In this document: positions 1 to 9,555 of the stretch, in pieces
Layout of the letters: the number at the start of each line of letters is the position of its first letter
Numbering within the stretch: position 1 is the stretch's first letter
Source: Sthenelais limicola
Lineage: Eukaryota > Annelida > Polychaeta > Phyllodocida > Sigalionidae
Length of the DNA: 64,000 bases
Assembly (NCBI GenBank): GCA_942159475.1
Contig: OW804094.1
Coordinates: forward strand, 135,952,755-136,016,754
Direction of reading: 5' to 3'
The notes under the pieces: generated by a model
What the model was told of the DNA's origin: nothing
Databases searched by the model: none
Seen by the model: the letters and a program-made list of their open reading frames with translations, nothing else
Translations under genes and position numbers: made by a program

Positions 1-420
1 TGACCTTTAACAGTGTTTTTCTTCTTGGATATACTCCCAAGGGGTTCGATGGACTTAATTATAACATGAGATGGTAAAATTATTAGTTAATTACCTAAGT
101 CTAATTAGTGTCGGTATTGTGTACACAAGTATGGACGTTTTGTTGTAATCATACATTGGATATACTTCCAAGTATTTCGGTCAAATGAAACAATGTATTG
201 AATGATAGTAACTATAATGATAACCACAACTACATCATCACCATGAGACTTTAAATGAAATATAAAAAATTGTATATTTTGCTTATACTATTAGTGGGTA
301 GCCTCTTCTGCAGCAGTTCTTCCGACTTCTCCTTTACTTTTATTTCCTCTATTTTGACTATTGCTTTTTGGTTCTGGCATTCCAGGCTATTATTAGTTGA
401 TAACAATGTTATGAAATGGA
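1..420. other. No gene recognised
   Basis: AT-rich sequence with no coding evidence. A 70-codon frame starting at 255 looks hydrophobic, but it runs into the MITE-A copy beginning near 421, so I do not call it a gene. Confidence 0.6.
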
Positions 421-656
421 CGACACCATCAGAACATGTACAATCTGCAGATCTACATATTAAGTAAGTTCTGTTAAATTAGACTGAGAAATGGTCAATA
501 CTAGGTATATCAGTGTATATTTGATATTGCCTTGATTCAAACAAACTGTTTGGTAATGTTTGACTAAATTTTTAACTTTATTGTTGTCATAAATTTGGAT
601 TATTTAAGAGGATTGGTGAAGAGGTATTGTACAATTTCTGGCGATTTCAACCCTAT
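421..656 (+). mobile_element. MITE-A copy 1, subtype III, decayed
   Basis: Degenerate copy. The left end reads CATCAGAACATGTACAAT. The right end reads TTGTACAATTTCTGGCGATT followed by TCAACCC, which is the GCGATTTCACCC end type. The internal GGTCAATACTAGGTATAT block and the GAGGATTGGTGAAG block near the right end are shared with the other copies. Confidence 0.75.
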
Positions 657-997
657 ATGTTTTTAAGAGATTTAAGTAGGTTGGGAAAGACAAATAAGAG
701 AACCTGAAGGCTACATGGAAATTGAAATAGAAAATGTTCTGGAAGAATTAAACTGGGGCCTGTAGAACAGCACTGACGGTCACGCTTCATTGGTCGCTAG
801 GTCAGGGGTCACCATGATGGAGCTCAGCAGATAAGGCTCCACCTCTGAACCCACCCCTTCCTCAAACTCACATCAATGGATGGATGTGTTCTCCAGGTCG
901 ACTTTCCTATATAACCCCTTTTAGATCATTTCCTTAAACTGTTATTTCAAGAGTTCACTATAACCTAGAGTGGATTACCACTACATAGGGCTATATG
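657..997. other. No gene recognised
   Basis: A short unique stretch, slightly GC-richer around 750-900. There is no convincing open frame, RNA gene or repeat that I can match elsewhere in the window. Confidence 0.5.
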
Positions 998-1235
998 TGG
1001 GTCAGATTTTCAGAAAATGTACAATTCGTCTTTACCAATCCTCTCAAATAACCCACATTTAAGACAAAAATGAGCTTCAAAATGTAGTTTAACATAACAG
1101 AACTCATACTTTAAATCAATGCGATACCAATACTCAGATATATATACCCGGTATTCTTCATTTTTCAGCCTAATTTAGGAGAATTTCCTAAATGTGTAGA
1201 GCTGCCAATTGCACATTTTCTGAAAATCTGACCCA
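998..1235 (-). mobile_element. MITE-A copy 2, subtype I
   Basis: Full copy with ends TGGGTCAGATTTTCAGAAAA and CTGACCCA. The subtype I interior, with CCGGTATTCTTCATTTTTCAG, lies in reverse orientation. A MITE-B copy begins within 2 bases of its right end. Confidence 0.92.
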
Positions 1236-1236
1236 C

Positions 1237-1549
1237 GTGATGTGTTCCAGGGAAATGAGTCACAAGTCGCAAAAGAATGCTAATTTTCAAAGTATTTCAT
1301 CCAAGAGATTTCTTTTGAGGGACATTCTCATTTTTGGGGTATCTACTGTCGCATGTCGTATGAATATGTGTACCAAATTTTAAGAGAGTGTGTGAAATAC
1401 ATCCATGCATTCATAAGGTCATCCTATTGAGGATATTTAGCTACTTTACTAGAGCTTAATTGCCCACCCAGAAACCTCATTTCAAAAATGATGATATCTC
1501 AAAATTCATTTGTTGCTACTTATGACTCATTTTCCTTTAACACATCACA
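1237..1549 (+). mobile_element. MITE-B copy 1
   Basis: It starts GTGATGTGTTCCAGGGAAAT and then GAGTCACAAGTCGCAAAA, and ends TATGACTCATTTTCC...AACACATCAC. These are inverted repeats of about 35 bp. The interior is non-coding and AT-rich. It abuts MITE-A copy 2. Confidence 0.88.
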
Positions 1550-1620
1550 TATGCCCTATATCATAGTCTGGGTTAAAGCTGCACTGTCAGCTATTAAGAG
1601 AAAAATATATGACCAAATTT

Positions 1621-1827
1621 ACTCATATTATGACTTATAGGACTGGATTTATCAATATTCTGCTGCTGTTATATGTTTATACAAGAGTTACTCATATTAT
1701 GACTTATAGGACTGAATTTATCAATATTCTGCTGTGGTTATATATTTATACAAGGGTTACTCATATTATGACTTATAGGACTGAATTTATCAATATTCTG
1801 CTGTGGTTATATATTTATGCAAGAATT
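1621..1827 (+). repeat. 69-bp tandem repeat, three units
   Basis: Units start at 1621, 1690 and 1759 with ACTCATATTATGACTTATAG. Because 69 is a multiple of 3, one frame stays open and reads a 23-residue repeat (THIMTYRTEFINILLWLY...). I regard this as a by-product of the period, since no wider gene context exists. A single diverged unit lies on the other strand near 4140-4225. Confidence 0.9.
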
Positions 1828-1929
1828 AAAATTGAATTGTCTGAGGGAAAATGGCTGCCGGTGAGCGATAATAAGTGAAGCCACCACAGGGAATATATTT
1901 CAGCGGAGCTCCGAAATTTAAATCGTATA

Positions 1930-2166
1930 TGGGTCAGATTTTCAGAAAATGTACAATTCACCTTCCCGAATCGTCTCAAATAACTCACATTTAGGCCAAA
2001 AATGAGCTTCAAAATGCAGTTTAATATAACAGAACTGATACTTTGAATCAATGCGATCCTAAATATACTCAGATATACCCGGTATTCATCATTTTTCAGC
2101 CTAATTTAGCAGAATTTCCTAAATGTGTAGAACTGCCAATTGTACATTTTCTGAAGATCTGACCCA
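1930..2166 (-). mobile_element. MITE-A copy 3, subtype I, nested in family E
   Basis: Full copy in reverse orientation with ends TGGGTCAGATTTTCAGAAAA and GATCTGACCCA. It is flanked by TATA on the left and CATA on the right. It sits inside the family E element, so it inserted later. Confidence 0.92.
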
Positions 2167-2294
2167 CATAAACGTTTATGAAACCCTGTAGCAAACTTTT
2201 GGTTAAGGGAGATTTAGATGGGCTGGAAAAGAACGGAACAAAAAGTAGAAAATCTTTAGTTTTTGACCAACGTTAGCTGAGAGTTCAGCTTTAA

Positions 2295-2632
2295 TTTATA
2301 ATCAGATCAACATAATTATTATTATTTTGTATTATTATACTTTTTTTATTATTATTATAAAACTTTTATTCAATAAACATATACATTTCTGTTAATGTGA
2401 TACTGAAGAGGAATGGTCCCTCTCAATGTAATACTGAGATCTTCCCGGTATCTCCTTGAAAATCATAGGATAAGGATAAGAAGGATATAATATAATGACA
2501 AGGTAGATACATATTCATAAATTGGTGAGTAATGTTACGGCTCGTCTTAAATTGGAGAGTGAGAGTTTACATTATTCCAAATACCACGTGATATTTAGAA
2601 TTAAAGTATAATAATAAAAAATAACGAATAGA
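2295..2632 (-). repeat. AT-rich stretch with (TTA)n and a LINE-like 3' tail
   Basis: An ATT/TTA microsatellite at about 2318-2358 is followed by AAAACTTTTATTCAATAAAC. On the minus strand this reads as an AATAAAAGTTTT segment running into a simple repeat. The same arrangement ends the LINE at 17297-17340, so this may be a relic LINE 3' end. The rest is unremarkable. Confidence 0.35.
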
Positions 2633-2700
2633 TTGCAAATACTTTGGATGGTCTAGATCTATAATGCATTATAGATCTAGACTATCCAAAGGATTTGCAA
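2633..2700. repeat. 68-bp near-perfect palindrome without spacer
   Basis: The 34-base arms start TTGCAAAT and meet at ATAATGCATTAT, with only two arm mismatches. The arms contain TCTAGATCTATAATG. No other copy was found in the window. Confidence 0.95.
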
Positions 2701-3078
2701 TATATTCATCATTTTTAGAGACATCATGATAGAATCTGACAGGGAAATTGCACTAGAATTGATTGCCCGAAAGTTTATCACTGTGATCATAGGCACATGT
2801 GCACCTTTTTAACAGTGTGACTTAATTAAATAGAAATTTTATTCGGGAAATAAGCATAAATCTATTTAATTTCAACGCCACCAGCAATAGAATCTATTCA
2901 ATAGACTTAGAATTGGGACCGTTAGACTTACAATTGGGACCGTTCAATGAATTTTTCAGAGGGAGTGAGGGGATAACTGACGACAAGAATCTTAAAGAGG
3001 CTTGCATTTAAATTCCCCTTTCACTCGACGATTAGTAAGACGCATCCATCAAGTCGGCCAGTCATTAGAAGCTGCCAT
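2701..3078. other. No gene recognised
   Basis: Unique sequence. A short duplicated phrase, AGACTTA(C/G)AATTGGGACCGTT, occurs twice at about 2904-2945. No coding or RNA signal is seen. Confidence 0.5.
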
Positions 3079-3149
3079 TTAAAGCTACACTCCCAGCTGA
3101 CAAAATCTAAATACTCTCTACCTTTTGTTCCACTCATTTCAAACCCATA
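3079..3149. mobile_element. Family E end fragment
   Basis: TTAAAGCTACACTCCCAGCT matches the reverse complement of the family E right end at 2275-2294. The following CTACCTTTTGTTCCACTCAT matches its subterminal part. It is cut by MITE-A copy 4. The other end of this copy may be the related segment near 4130-4235. Confidence 0.6.
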
Positions 3150-3387
3150 TGGGCCAGATCGTCAGAAAATGAACAATTGGCAGATCAACACATTGAGCAA
3201 ATTCTACTAAATTCGACTGAAAAATGGTCAATACCAGGGTATATTTGGGTATATTTGTTATTGCCTTGATTCAAATAATCTGTTTGGTCATGTTGAACTG
3301 AAAATAAAACCTCATTTGTGTCTTAAACTTGGGTTATTTGAGAGGATTGTTGAAGGGGAATTGTACATTTTCTGGCGATCTGACCCA
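3150..3387 (+). mobile_element. MITE-A copy 4, subtype III, intermediate ends
   Basis: The ends TGGGCCAGATCGTCAG and CTGGCGATCTGACCCA mix the CTGACCC outer part with the GATCG/GCGAT inner part. The internal layout is otherwise standard for subtype III. Confidence 0.9.
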
Positions 3388-3632
3388 AATAGCTGTTGGG
3401 AGTGTGACATCATTTTAAAACTAATGGGAATCCCAAACAGTGGGTTTAGAATGCACCAGGACTAATACAAGGTGAGTCGAATTAAGGAAAATAAGACAAA
3501 TTCTGACAGACCTTCTGTTTTATAAGAAATAATCAGGGACATATTACATTTAGCGTGACATTTAGCATCTACAGGCGTGACGTTTAGCATCAAAATGCGT
3601 CTAATGTCTTGAGGATGAGGATGAGGATGCTA

Positions 3633-3957
3633 TACATAGATTTCACATGACGTCACCCAGTAGGCTGGGGTATCACAGTGGCTACCATATCTGGGGTCAC
3701 TGCTACGCTTGCCATCTATGGCCGCTAATGGTGGGGGTATCAAAACAAAGTTGATAAACCTCACAAGAGTAGCTACTTGGGTAATTCTACACTAAAGGCA
3801 GACTATCTAACCTATCATGAAAGTATTGTTGTGGCAGGTTAAAACTGGTAAAGGTTAAAACAGCCAGAAAACGATATTTTCAAGTATCGCAGCATACATA
3901 GCCATCTAACTTGACCCCAAACATGACCAGGGCCGTGACGTCAGTGAAATCTATGTA
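3633..3957. mobile_element. Foldback MITE with TACATAGATTTCAC ends
   Basis: The left end TACATAGATTTCACATGACG and the right end CGTCAGTGAAATCTATGTA are inverted repeats about 24 bp long. The interior of about 280 bp is GC-richer than its surroundings and non-coding. TA dinucleotides lie at both borders. Confidence 0.8.
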
Positions 3958-4129
3958 TTACGTCCTCTGTTGACGCTAGGAAGACAGTAGCATCTAATTT
4001 GATGTATCAACTGAAGACGCTGCCTTTACAGTTTTTAGAGTGTAAAGGTCATTTGACCAAGATTTTGGAGGATTTTGTCCAGTTGCCCAAATCCTTTCCT
4101 ATGATGACCTCCCATATTATCGCGGCCAT

Positions 4130-4235
4130 TTTCTCTCGGCCGATTCCCCTTTCTTGCGTAATTCTTGCATAAACATATAACAGTTGTAGAATATTGATAA
4201 ATCCAACCCTATATGTTATACTTATAGCCATGTCA
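4130..4235 (-). repeat. Diverged copy of the 69-bp family E unit
   Basis: On the minus strand, GGGTTGGATTTATCAATATT followed by CTACAACTGTTATATGTTTA aligns with the unit at 1621-1827. The downstream AAAATGGC segment also aligns. It may be the distal part of the family E copy beginning at 3079. Confidence 0.6.
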
Positions 4236-4265
4236 GATGTTATCATTGTCTTGGTGATGTACTTA

Positions 4266-4404
4266 ATTTAGCTTTTAAATGAGAATTTCACAAAATTCAG
4301 GTCATCTTCAATGAAAATAGAAACACGCACAATTTACAAGATTAAGTTGCTTTAAAAAATAACTGCAGATGTTTTTCTTCGAATAACAAAATACTCATCA
4401 TTCA
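4266..4404 (+). repeat. Dispersed repeat H, copy 1
   Basis: TTAGCTTTTAAATGAGAATT through CTCATCATTCAT matches 9970-10112 over about 140 bp with few differences. The best-conserved stretch includes GAAACACGCACAATT and TTTTTC(T/C)TCGAATAACAAAA. No terminal inverted repeats or coding frame are seen. Confidence 0.85.
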
Positions 4405-4703
4405 TGAGTAAACTCTTAAGATTTTGTTGTTGTAATAGATGAGAATACAACTTTAAACACTAGGTTAGAAGAAAGTGGAAGTCTGGATCTTCCTCAGTGA
4501 GATCCAGTAATAGAGTTGGGAGGTGAATAAAGGAGTCAGCTCTAATACCTTCCTGATCTTCCTGCTAAACATTACTGTTATATAAAGGTAGGCTTGGCCG
4601 GCCAAACTTACTTTCTTTATTAAAAATTCAGCTGGCTAAGCCAGGAACCAATTTAGAACCGGCTGGAATTTCCTCGTGAGTCTCTTATTAAGGAGATTCC
4701 ATG

Positions 4704-4940
4704 TGGGTCAGATTTTCAGAAAATGTACAATTGGCAGCTCTACACTTTTAGGAAATTCTGCTAAATTTGGCTGAAAAATGATGAATACCGGGTATATCTG
4801 AGTATATTTGGCATTGCACTGATTTAAAGCATTAGTTCTGTTATGTTAAACTGAATTTTGAAGCTCATTTTTGTCTTAAATGTGGGCTATTTGAGAGGAT
4901 TGGTGAAAACGAATTGTACATTTTCTGAAAATCTGACCCA
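4704..4940 (+). mobile_element. MITE-A copy 5, subtype I
   Basis: Full copy with perfect 20-base outer ends TGGGTCAGATTTTCAGAAAA. The interior carries ATGATGAATACCGGGTATAT. Its flanks are TG on both sides. Confidence 0.94.
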
Positions 4941-5357
4941 TGTATAAAAAATAGCATCTGACGTGATTTTGGCATCTCGCCTTGCGGTGAAAATGAGGAT
5001 GATCACGCATGTGTGAAGGCACTTTTTAAGACTCAAGCCTCTAAATGATTTGATTAATTCATTATACATACTAATTGTATTTCCGATAAATAGAACTTTA
5101 CATGGCCTGTTAAAATATAGATTACAAACCAGGAAGGGACCAATCCAAAAAGATTTGTTTAAATTTGTGGCCAATAACAATTTTTAAAGAAAATAATCTG
5201 TATAATTCTACAGGTCATCATTGTGAAGTGAACATGAATAAATAAAAGTAACAGAATGTTCAGGTTCTAACCAAATCAATAGGTCAGTGAACGATGCAAG
5301 GAGGAGCTCGCCACTCCTCTCCTCCTACAGAACAACAAGGTAAATTTAGTTAGATAT
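4941..5357. other. No gene recognised
   Basis: Mostly unique. At about 5293-5330 a GC-rich box, GGAGGAGCTCGCCACTCCTC, resembles one at 20281-20302 inside the long-TIR element. A 97-codon minus-strand frame here begins in MITE-A sequence and is not a gene. Confidence 0.5.
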
Positions 5358-5381
5358 ACTTCTTAGGCTAACCTTAGATAT

Positions 5382-5644
5382 TAAACGAGGGTGAGGGGGG
5401 ATCGTATTATACTAGGGATGTCGGTTTGGGTTTATAAGTGATGTTCTTATTGGGAAATAAACCCAGTGTTGATGTTTGATCGGTTTTATTTTCACACAAG
5501 CTTTCGCCCGGTCTTGGGCTTCTTCAGGTGTCGATGGTTATACAAGTACATTTTTAGGTCTTAAGTACTATCTTACGTAGTGGTGATGTTACAGAGTGGT
5601 CTGACAGACCGCAGTGAATATCATAGTGGGACAGCTGATCGGGG
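5382..5644 (-). mobile_element. Retroelement fragment with 13-bp target duplication, Penelope-like candidate
   Basis: The segment is absent at the matching point in duplication copy 2 (about 7580). It is flanked by the direct repeat TAACCTTAGATAT (5369-5381 and 5645-5657), so copy 2 is a natural empty site. Read on the minus strand it contains CCTGAAGAAGCCCAAGACCG then GGCGAAAGCTTGTG. This CTGAAGA...GAAA arrangement recalls hammerhead motifs described in Penelope-like elements. No reverse transcriptase is present in the fragment. Confidence 0.6.
5502..5527 (-). ncRNA. Hammerhead-like core motif
   Basis: On the minus strand CTGAAGA is followed by a stem-capable AGCCC-AAGACC-GGGC and then GAAA. 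This fits the CUGANGA / stem II / GAAA core of a hammerhead ribozyme. I could not settle stem III or the cleavage site, so activity is unproven. Confidence 0.4.
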
Positions 5645-6050
5645 TAACCTTAGATATGCATAGATATATTCAATACACAGTCCTCAAATCTAGGACATGT
5701 GTTTATGCTACTAGCAGCACTAAACACCCCCAAAATGAATGCATTCCCACAAAGATATCTTGTGAATAAATCACTTTGAATAATAATCGCAATAATAAAA
5801 AGATCTTGATGTACCCATAAGAACTATATTATTAGTTTCTCAACATACTTATTGTCATATAAAACCTTCATACTATGTCTTTTTCTTATATCGAAATAAT
5901 TTAACGCCTTTTGCCTTAAGCAATCAGGCAACGCTGAGAATATCAACGCTAGTCGCTGAAAGTATTTTTGTTGTCCTTAATAAACATATCTAAAAATCAA
6001 ATCAATCAATTTTGCGACTTGTGACTCATTTTCCTGTAACCCATCACATT
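5645..6050 (-). mobile_element. MITE-B remnant in duplication copy 1, interrupted
   Basis: CATAGATATATTCAATACAC and the ATCTTGTGAATAAATCACTT segment match the MITE-B interior in reverse. TTTTGCGACTTGTGACTCAT ... CCCATCACAT at 6008-6048 is its right end. About 230 bp of unrelated sequence separates the two parts. Confidence 0.65.
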
Positions 6051-6316
6051 TAATACATGCAGCTAGCGGTCACTCACCCCGACATTCATTGCCAGGCTGA
6101 TTCACACCATCATATCAAGTTCCTACATTCCAATCACTCCAACACTTGTGGAATGGTCTGGATTTGATAGTCGGGAATATTTTGTTGGAAATAATATAAA
6201 ACCTTTAGTTTATTCGGACAGGCTTTTGAACTTCCGTGGATCGTGCTCATGTCCATGCAAAAGGTTAATGGTGGTTGTCAGGCTAAAGATGTTTAATATC
6301 TGATACTATATATATA

Positions 6317-6553
6317 AAGGTCAAGTTTTCAGAAAATGTAGAATTCACCTTCACCAATCCTCTCAAATAACCCAAATTTAAGACAACAATCAGGTTGAAA
6401 ATACAGTTCAACATAACCAGACAGATTTATTGAATGAATACAATACAGAATACAGTCAGATATACTCAGTATCTATCATTTTTGCCTTTAATTTAGCAGA
6501 ATTTGAGAGATGTGTAGAACTGTAAATTGTGCATTTTCTGAAAATCTGACCCA
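6317..6553 (-). mobile_element. MITE-A copy 6, subtype III-like, in duplication copy 1
   Basis: The CACCTTCACCAATCCTCTCA block lies on the left, so the element is in reverse orientation. The left end is decayed (AAGGTCAAGTTTTCAG). The matching site in duplication copy 2 holds a MITE-A in the opposite orientation and of subtype I. Confidence 0.9.
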
Positions 6554-7009
6554 TATAATAAATTATGTGTGTGCTAGCAAAATTACTCTGCAATGCTAAG
6601 GAATAAAACCCACTGCTTTCTTTATTTCGGGATAATGAATGTTATATTAACCACTTGCCCATTTGGAGACAATATAAAAAGACTGAGGAGGTTGGAAACA
6701 CATTAACAACACATTAAGAATAATTCATGAATTCATCTTCTAGGAATCAGCATGAAATTGTAGTTATTTATTACCGTATGGAACATCACCACCTACCATG
6801 AATATTAAAACTATTCCATAAAAGTGATGTGCAGTGAGAAACTCCCAATTGGCTACGCCGTTCTCTGATGAGCAGTTCCCTGAGCCTATCCTAGGATAGT
6901 GCTCCTCCTTCTTTACTTTCTACCATCCTTACCTCTGTACCTGTTATAGTCCAATAAAGCCAGTCTTGTATGGAAAGTTTTGCCTCCATGTTCTGACAAG
7001 CGGTCCTGA

Positions 7010-7245
7010 GTATGACCATAAAGTGCCTTTCTGTCTCTTTTCTCTGTCTCTCTCTCCCATCTTCTCTATCTCTATTTCCTGGGTATGACCATAAAGTAAA
7101 GTACCTTACTGTCTCTTTTTCTCTGTCTATCTCTCCCTTCTTCTCTATCTCTATTTCCTGGGTATGACCATAAAGTGCCTTACTGTCTCTTTTTCTCTGT
7201 CTCTCTCTACCTTCTTCTCTATCTGTAGTTCCTGGGTAAGATCAT
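7010..7245 (+). repeat. D2 tandem array, three units of about 80 bp
   Basis: Each unit runs from a variant of CCTGGGTATGACCATAAAGTG through CTGTCTCTTTTTCTCTGTCT to CTTCTCTATCTCTATTTCCTG. It is strongly pyrimidine-rich. The same unit occurs near 8905, 12131, 38270 and 38490 and, reversed, near 15900. Confidence 0.88.
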
Positions 7246-7253
7246 AAACTGCC

Positions 7254-7566
7254 TCCCTCTCCGCTCTCCCGCCCTTGATATAACCTTCAATGTGTTGATA
7301 AGGGTGTAAAGCAACCAATCTCACTCACTCACTCCCTCTCAGCTCTCCCGCCCTTGTTATAACCTTCAATGTGTTGATAAGGGCGTAAAGCAACCAATCT
7401 CACTCACTCACTCCCTCTCAGCTCTCCCGCCCTTGATATAACCTTCAATGTGTTGATAAGGGCGTAAAGCAACCAATCTCACTCACTCACTCCCTCTCAG
7501 CTCTCCCGCCCTTGATATAACCTTCAATGTGTTGATAAGGGCGTAAGCAACCAATCTCACTCACTC
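7254..7566 (+). repeat. D1 tandem array, four units of about 78 bp
   Basis: Each unit contains CTCTCCCGCCCTTGATATAA, then a variant of GTTGATAAGGGCGTAAAGCA, then ATCTCACTCACTCACTCCCT. Reversed, the unit reads GTGAGTGAGTGAG...TTTACGCCC...ATATCAAGGGCGGG. That resembles dispersed repeats I know from molluscs. It probably arose from a SINE-like element that became locally tandem. Confidence 0.88.
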
Positions 7567-7574
7567 ACTACTTC

Positions 7575-7955
7575 TTAGGTTAACCTTAGATATGCATAGA
7601 TATATTCAATACACAGTCCTCAAATCTAGGACATGTGTTTATGCTACTAGCAGCACTAAACTCCCTCAAAATGAATGCATTCCCACAAAGATCTTGTGAA
7701 TAAAACTCTATATTATTAGTTTCTATTAGGACTATATTATTAGTTTCTCAACATACTTATTGTCATATAAAACCTTCATACTATGTCTTTTTCTTATATC
7801 AAAATAATTTAGCGCCTTTTGCCTTAAGCAATCAGGCAACGCTGAGAATATCAACGCTAGTCACTGAAAGTATTTTTGTTGTCCTGAATAAACATATTTA
7901 AAAATCATATCAATCAATTTTGTGACTTGTGACTCATTTTCCTGTAACCCATCAC
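7575..7955 (-). mobile_element. MITE-B remnant in duplication copy 2
   Basis: Equivalent of 5645-6050 with the same internal foreign segment. It ends TTTTGTGACTTGTGACTCAT then CCCATCACAT. It provides the empty site for the 5382-5644 insertion. Confidence 0.65.
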
Positions 7956-8217
7956 ATTTAATACATGCAGCTAGTGGTCACTCACCCCGACATTCATTGC
8001 AAGGCTGATGCACACCATGAAGTTCCTACATTCCAATCACTCCAACATTTGTGAAATGGTCTGGATTTGATAGTGGGGAATATTTTGTTGGAAATAATAT
8101 AAAACCTTTAGTTTTAGTTTATTCGGACAAGCTTTCCAACTTCCCTGGCTCGTGCTCATGTCCAAATCGTTAATGGTGGTTGTCAGGCTAAAGATGTTTA
8201 ATATCTGGTACTACATA

Positions 8218-8454
8218 TGGGTCAGATTTTCAAAAAATGTACAATTGGCAGCTCTACACATTTAGGAAATGCTGCTAAATTTGGTAGAAATATGATGCAT
8301 ACCGGGTATATCTGAGTACATTTGGGATCGCATTGATTTAAAGCATCAGTTCTGTTATGTTAAACTGCATTTTGAAGCTCATTTTTGTTTCAAATGTGGG
8401 TTATTTGAGAGGATTGGTGAAGGCAAATTGTACATTTTCTGAAAATCTGACCCA
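8218..8454 (+). mobile_element. MITE-A copy 7, subtype I, in duplication copy 2
   Basis: Forward orientation with ends TGGGTCAGATTTTCAAAAAA and GAAAATCTGACCCA, and interior GATGCATACCGGGTATATCT. The flanks ATCTGGTACTACATA and GTGTGTGCTAGCAAAATTA match those of the reversed copy at 6317-6553. Confidence 0.93.
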
Positions 8455-8904
8455 TATATATATATATATATGTGTGTGCTAGCAAAATTAGTCTGCAAAG
8501 CTAAGGAATTAAAACCCGCTGCTTTCTTTATTTCGGGATAATGAATGTTATATTAACCGCTCGCCCATTTGGAGACAATATAAAAAGACTGAGGAGGTTG
8601 GAAACACATTAACAACACATTAAGAATAATTCATGAATTCATCTTCTAGGAATCAACATGAAATTGTAGTTATTTATTACCTTATGGAACATCACCACCT
8701 ACCATGAATATTAAAACAAGTCCATAAAAGTGATGTACAGTGAGAAACTCCCCATTGGCTACAACGTTCTCTGATGAGCAGTTCCCTGAGCCTATCCTAG
8801 GATAGTGCTCCTCCTTCTTTACTTTCTCCTATCTTTACCTCTGTGTCTGTTATAGCCCGATAAAGCCAGTCTTGTATGGAAAGTCGTGCCTCCATGTTCT
8901 CACA

Positions 8905-9110
8905 AGTGGTCCTGGGTAAGACTATAAAGTGCCTTACTGTCTCTTTTTCTCTGTCTCTCTCTCCCTTCTTCTCTATCTCTATTTCCTGGGTATGACCAGA
9001 GACAGTCCATTACGTATTGGAGGGTCTCTGGTATGACCATAAAGTGCCTTTCTGTCTCTTTCTCTATCTCTCTCTCCCTTCTTCTCTATCTCTTTTTCCT
9101 GGATAAGATC
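8905..9110 (+). repeat. D2 array in duplication copy 2
   Basis: About two and a half D2 units. A short extra piece, AGAGACAGTCCATTACGTAT then TGGAGGGTCTCTGG, interrupts them at about 8999-9032. It has near-inverted ends CCAGAGAC / GTCTCTGG. Confidence 0.82.
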
Positions 9111-9117
9111 ATAAACT

Positions 9118-9450
9118 GCCTCCCTCTCAGCTCTCCCGCCCTTGATATAACCTTCAATGGGTTGATAATTAAGGGCGTAAAGCAACCAATCTCATTCACT
9201 CACTCACTCCCTCTCGGCTCTCCCGCCCTTGATATAACCTTCAATGTGTTAATAAGGGCGTAAAGCAACCAATCTCACTCACTGCCTCCCTCTCAGCTCT
9301 CCCGCCCTTGATATAACCTTCAATGTGTTAATAAGGGCGTAAAGCAACCAATCTCACTCACTCACTCCCTCTCAGCTCTCCCGCCCTTGATATAACCTTC
9401 AATGTGTTGATAAGGGCGTAAAGCAACCAATCTCACTCACTCACTCCATG
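9118..9450 (+). repeat. D1 array in duplication copy 2
   Basis: Four D1 units of about 78 bp, with small differences such as GTTAATAAGGGCG replacing GTTGATAAGGGCG in two units. Short open frames here read through the repeats and are not genes. Confidence 0.88.
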
Positions 9451-9555
9451 TTCTCACTGCTACCTCTCCTGAGTTGCTCACCCAAGGCTTCCAGCGTCTA
9501 TCTACTCATATGACATCTAAGTATTATACCAATTGGATCCTATAATAAAGGTATA

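Larger units (their letters stand above)
1573..2294. mobile_element. Family E inverted-repeat element hosting a MITE-A
   Basis: The left end TTAAAGCTGCACTGTCAGCT is inverted at the right end, whose reverse complement is TTAAAGCTGAACTCTCAGCT (two mismatches in 20). The body holds a three-unit 69-bp tandem repeat and a nested MITE-A copy at 1930-2166. Related end fragments occur at 3079-3149 and 38977-39015. No transposase is encoded, so it is non-autonomous. Confidence 0.72.
5358..7567 (+). repeat. Tandem segmental duplication, copy 1
   Basis: The block ACTTCTTAGG(C/T)TAACCTTAGATAT through the TCACTCACTCA array recurs directly downstream at 7568-9450. Shared parts in order are a MITE-B remnant, a unique stretch with TTCCTACATTCCAATCACTC, a MITE-A copy, a unique stretch with CTTTATTTCGGGATAATGAA, and two tandem arrays. 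Copy 1 has an extra 263-bp insertion at 5382-5644. Confidence 0.92.
7568..9450 (+). repeat. Tandem segmental duplication, copy 2
   Basis: Collinear with 5358-7567 except that it lacks the 263-bp insertion and carries its MITE-A reversed. Divergence is low, with scattered substitutions and small indels, which suggests a fairly recent duplication. Confidence 0.92.

Noticed and set aside
255..467. Small protein with a hydrophobic N-terminus
   Set aside because: It could pass for a signal peptide, but the frame ends inside MITE-A copy 1 and codon composition simply follows the AT-rich background.
1609..1878. Open frame with a 23-residue repeat
   Set aside because: The 69-bp tandem repeat is a multiple of three, so one frame stays open by chance. 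There is no start context, splice site or wider gene.
4887..5180. 97-codon minus-strand frame
   Set aside because: One end lies in MITE-A copy 5 and the same ENVQF-type peptide recurs wherever a MITE-A end is translated. It has no independent coding evidence.
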